From Desulfobacterales bacterium (lineage in GTDB: Bacteria; Desulfobacterota; Desulfobacteria; Desulfobacterales; Desulfobacteraceae), in NCBI GenBank assembly GCA_022361095.1, contig JAKSBO010000333.1, positions 1 to 5,770 of the forward strand: a stretch of 5,770 nucleotides of DNA. The letters run 5' to 3'. Below the pieces are notes generated by a model. It worked only from the letters and a program-made list of their open reading frames with translations, made no database searches and was not told where the DNA came from. Both the position numbers and the translations under genes were made by a program. Of this stretch, positions 5,052 to 5,770 are shown piece after piece (position 1 is the stretch's first letter; the number at the start of each line of letters is the position of its first letter).

Positions 5052-5770
5052 TTAACGACGTTCCCAGGCGTTCAACTGGACCTTGCCCTCACGAATCAAC
5101 TGGACCAGGTTCAGTTTTGCAGGGCACACATAGGAACAGCTCCCGCATTCAACACATGCGCGAATATGATATTGGCCGGCAAGCTCGGGATTCTTATACC
5201 GGGCTGCCAGCGCCAGCTTTGTGGGTACAAGGTTCATGGGACAGGCGTCCACGCAGCGCCCGCATCGAACGCAATTGGTCTCTTCGGCCTTGCGAACCTC
5301 ATCGTGGGTAAGAATGGTCAGCCCTGATGTTCCCTTGGTTACCGGGGCAGAAAGATCTGAAAATGAAAATCCCATCATGGGGCCGCCGGAAATGATCCGG
5401 GCTGCATCCGGTGTCAAGCCGCCGCAGAAGTCAACCACCTCGGCCAAAGAGATGCCTATGGGCACAAAAATATTTTTCGGATTGCAGATGCCGTGGCCGG
5501 AGACGGTGATCACCCTGTGGGTGAGCGGTATATCACTGACAATGCTTCGGGCCACGGTGGCAATGGTTTGCACGTTACTTACGGCAACCCCCGCATCAGC
5601 CGGCAGGCCGCCTAAGGGGATATCAAGACCAACCACAGCTTTTACAAGCTGCTTTTCACTGCCCTGGGGGTACTTTGTTTTCACAACGGCAACCTGCACA
5701 ACGGTCTGCCGAGCCGCCTGCTGAAGCCGTTCTATGGCCTCGGGTTTATTGTCCTCAACACAGATGACAA
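5052..5770 (-). CDS. rnfC: RnfC, ion-translocating ferredoxin:NAD+ oxidoreductase subunit C (3' part)
   Basis: This is the C-terminal 239 or so residues of RnfC; the 5' end lies beyond the window. RnfC is the membrane-associated subunit that holds NADH/FMN and two [4Fe-4S] clusters and exchanges electrons with NAD. The reading frame stays open to the window edge and begins with a stretch reading VEDNKPEAIE, a hallmark of RnfC, followed by KTKYPQGSEKQL and GGLPADAGV. Numbering from the first complete visible codon (5768), two ferredoxin motifs are intact: Cys 166/169/172/176 (NCVRCGRCVDACP) and Cys 205/208/211/215 (ACVECGSCSYVCP). The protein ends about 23 residues after the last cysteine, so it lacks the long repetitive C-terminal extension of E. 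coli RsxC. The GTG at 5699 is only an internal valine, not a start. A 39-nt gap separates the stop from rnfD. Confidence 0.96.
   Translation of the reverse strand, partial: VICVEDNKPEAIERLQQAARQTVVQVAVVKTKYPQGSEKQLVKAVVGLDIPLGGLPADAGVAVSNVQTIATVARSIVSDIPLTHRVITVSGHGICNPKNIFVPIGISLAEVVDFCGGLTPDAARIISGGPMMGFSFSDLSAPVTKGTSGLTILTHDEVRKAEETNCVRCGRCVDACPMNLVPTKLALAARYKNPELAGQYHIRACVECGSCSYVCPAKLNLVQLIREGKVQLNAWERR

Overview
The window holds most of an Rnf operon (ferredoxin:NAD+ oxidoreductase, ion-translocating), all on the minus strand. Read in the direction of transcription, from high to low coordinates, the order is rnfC (3' part only, running off the window at 5770), rnfD, rnfG, rnfE, rnfA, rnfB, and then a LOG-family (lysine decarboxylase-like) gene. 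The C-D-G-E-A-B order is that of anaerobes such as Acetobacterium, Clostridia and sulfate-reducing Desulfobacterota, not the A-B-C-D-G-E order of gamma-proteobacterial rnf/rsx. The moderate base composition, the gene order and the protein style suggest a Desulfobacteraceae-like sulfate reducer. That assignment is inference; nothing in the window proves the taxon.

The genes are tightly packed. rnfA/rnfB overlap by 4 nt, rnfG/rnfE by 1 nt, rnfD and rnfG are 4 nt apart, and rnfB and the LOG gene are 7 nt apart. Every rnf gene whose start is visible has a recognisable Shine-Dalgarno sequence, often inside the preceding gene. The promoter and the N-terminal half of RnfC lie outside the window. RnfB and RnfC carry the soluble iron-sulfur and nucleotide-side chemistry, RnfD and RnfG carry covalent FMN, and RnfA and RnfE form the membrane core around a shared iron-sulfur site. 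Together they would couple electron flow between ferredoxin and NAD to Na+ or H+ movement.

Positions 1-480, downstream of the LOG gene, contain no intact gene. They hold a candidate terminator hairpin (421-449), a decayed second copy of the start of the LOG gene (about 265-378), a strong GC-rich hairpin where detectable LOG similarity fades (191-232), and a cluster of inverted and direct repeats (13-150).

No wholly new system is visible. The points that merit a second look are: RnfB has lost exactly the ligands of one cluster of its last two-cluster module while keeping all four of the other; RnfE has three extra cysteines next to its membrane cluster cysteine; RnfA has an insertion and a 46-residue C-terminal tail; and a LOG relic lies downstream of the intact LOG gene.
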